NCBI GenBank assembly: GCA_903907615.1
Contig: CAIVOR010000341.1
Location: forward strand, 1-6,145
DNA from: an uncultured Microbacteriaceae bacterium
GTDB taxonomy: Bacteria; Actinomycetota; Actinomycetes; Actinomycetales; Microbacteriaceae
Reading direction: 5' to 3'
Length of the DNA: 6,145 bases
The notes under the pieces are model-generated. The model searched no databases and was not told the DNA's origin. It saw only the letters and a program-made list of their open reading frames with translations. Made by a program: the position numbers and the translations under genes. This document shows positions 6,035 to 6,145 of this stretch, in pieces (position 1 is the first letter of the stretch; every line of letters begins with the position of its first letter).

Positions 6035-6145
6035 ATGCCGGACGCGTCGAACGAGTATTTGCGCCAGAAGAGTTCGTTTCTCTCCCACAAATGCAACGGC
6101 CCTCTGTGGCGTCACCGGCAGCTCGACGGTGGCGATTTGCCGGCG
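6035..6145 (+). CDS. Possible start of a plus-strand gene, cut by the window end
   Basis: From the ATG at 6035 the frame stays open for 37 codons to the window end. It has the codon-position pattern of a high-GC gene: about four in five third positions are G or C, against about half of the first and second positions. The predicted N-terminus begins M-P-D-A-S-N-E-Y-L and is hydrophilic, with no signal peptide in the part visible. I do not recognise it. The ribosome binding site is weak (only a GGA at 6018-6020). Other frames are also open here, including a minus-strand frame with the same wobble positions up to its stop near 6112, so the call is tentative. Confidence 0.35.
   Translation, partial: MPDASNEYLRQKSSFLSHKCNGPLWRHRQLDGGDLPA

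Noticed and set aside
5854..6111. Minus-strand frame of 80 or so codons ending over the stop of the 5333 gene
   Set aside because: It has a stop just upstream (6112-6114), only a TTG start without a ribosome binding site, and includes the terminator hairpin in its coding part. A frameshifted minus-strand gene entering from the right is conceivable (the neighbouring frame looks coding from 6145 to about 6083) but is not needed to explain the data.
5878..6145. Plus-strand frame from the ATG at 5878, open to the window end
   Set aside because: The strong terminator hairpin (5896-5939) lies inside it, no ribosome binding site precedes it, and its third-position GC falls to about half beyond 6050.
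1..6145. CRISPR array, tRNA, rRNA, insertion sequence or attachment site
   Set aside because: No regularly spaced repeats, cloverleaf-like sequence, transposase-like protein or paired terminal repeats were seen.

Overview
The window looks like chromosomal DNA from a high-GC actinobacterium. The evidence is the strong C/G bias at third codon positions, a GTG- and C-rich coding style, and large secreted Ser/Thr/Gly-rich proteins. A Microbacteriaceae-like, possibly aquatic, member of the Micrococcales is my inference from the protein style; nothing here is diagnostic of a genus.

Layout. (1) Positions 2-1462, plus strand: the last 486 codons of a two-domain protein, a metallo-beta-lactamase fold followed by a C-terminal Rieske [2Fe-2S] domain. 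Its start lies upstream of the window. (2) A 47-bp convergent gap, then positions 4581-1510, minus strand: a 1023-residue secreted protein with an export segment, an L-type (legume-type) lectin-like domain, a putative Ig-like domain, a long polyglycine-rich region and a C-terminal region I cannot name. (3) An 80-bp divergent gap (4582-4661) that must hold the start signals of two genes. (4) Positions 4662-5177 and 5333-5857, plus strand: two small exported proteins that are clearly paralogs of each other and belong to no family I can name. The second sits in an unusually complete expression cassette: near-consensus promoter, T-free A-rich leader, good ribosome binding site, tandem stop codons and a strong hairpin terminator. 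(5) Positions 5940-6145: about 200 bp in which several frames are open. The best guess is the beginning of another plus-strand gene at 6035.

How the genes may work together. The lectin-like protein and the two paralogs are divergently arranged around one short control region, and all three are predicted to be exported. The most economical reading is a small cell-surface module: an abundant small structural or coat protein (the 5333 gene), a second subunit or variant (the 4662 gene), and a large glycan-binding adhesin. This is inference from gene order and domain type. The MBL-Rieske gene converges on the module, has an apparent cytoplasmic metabolic role, and is probably an unrelated flanking gene.
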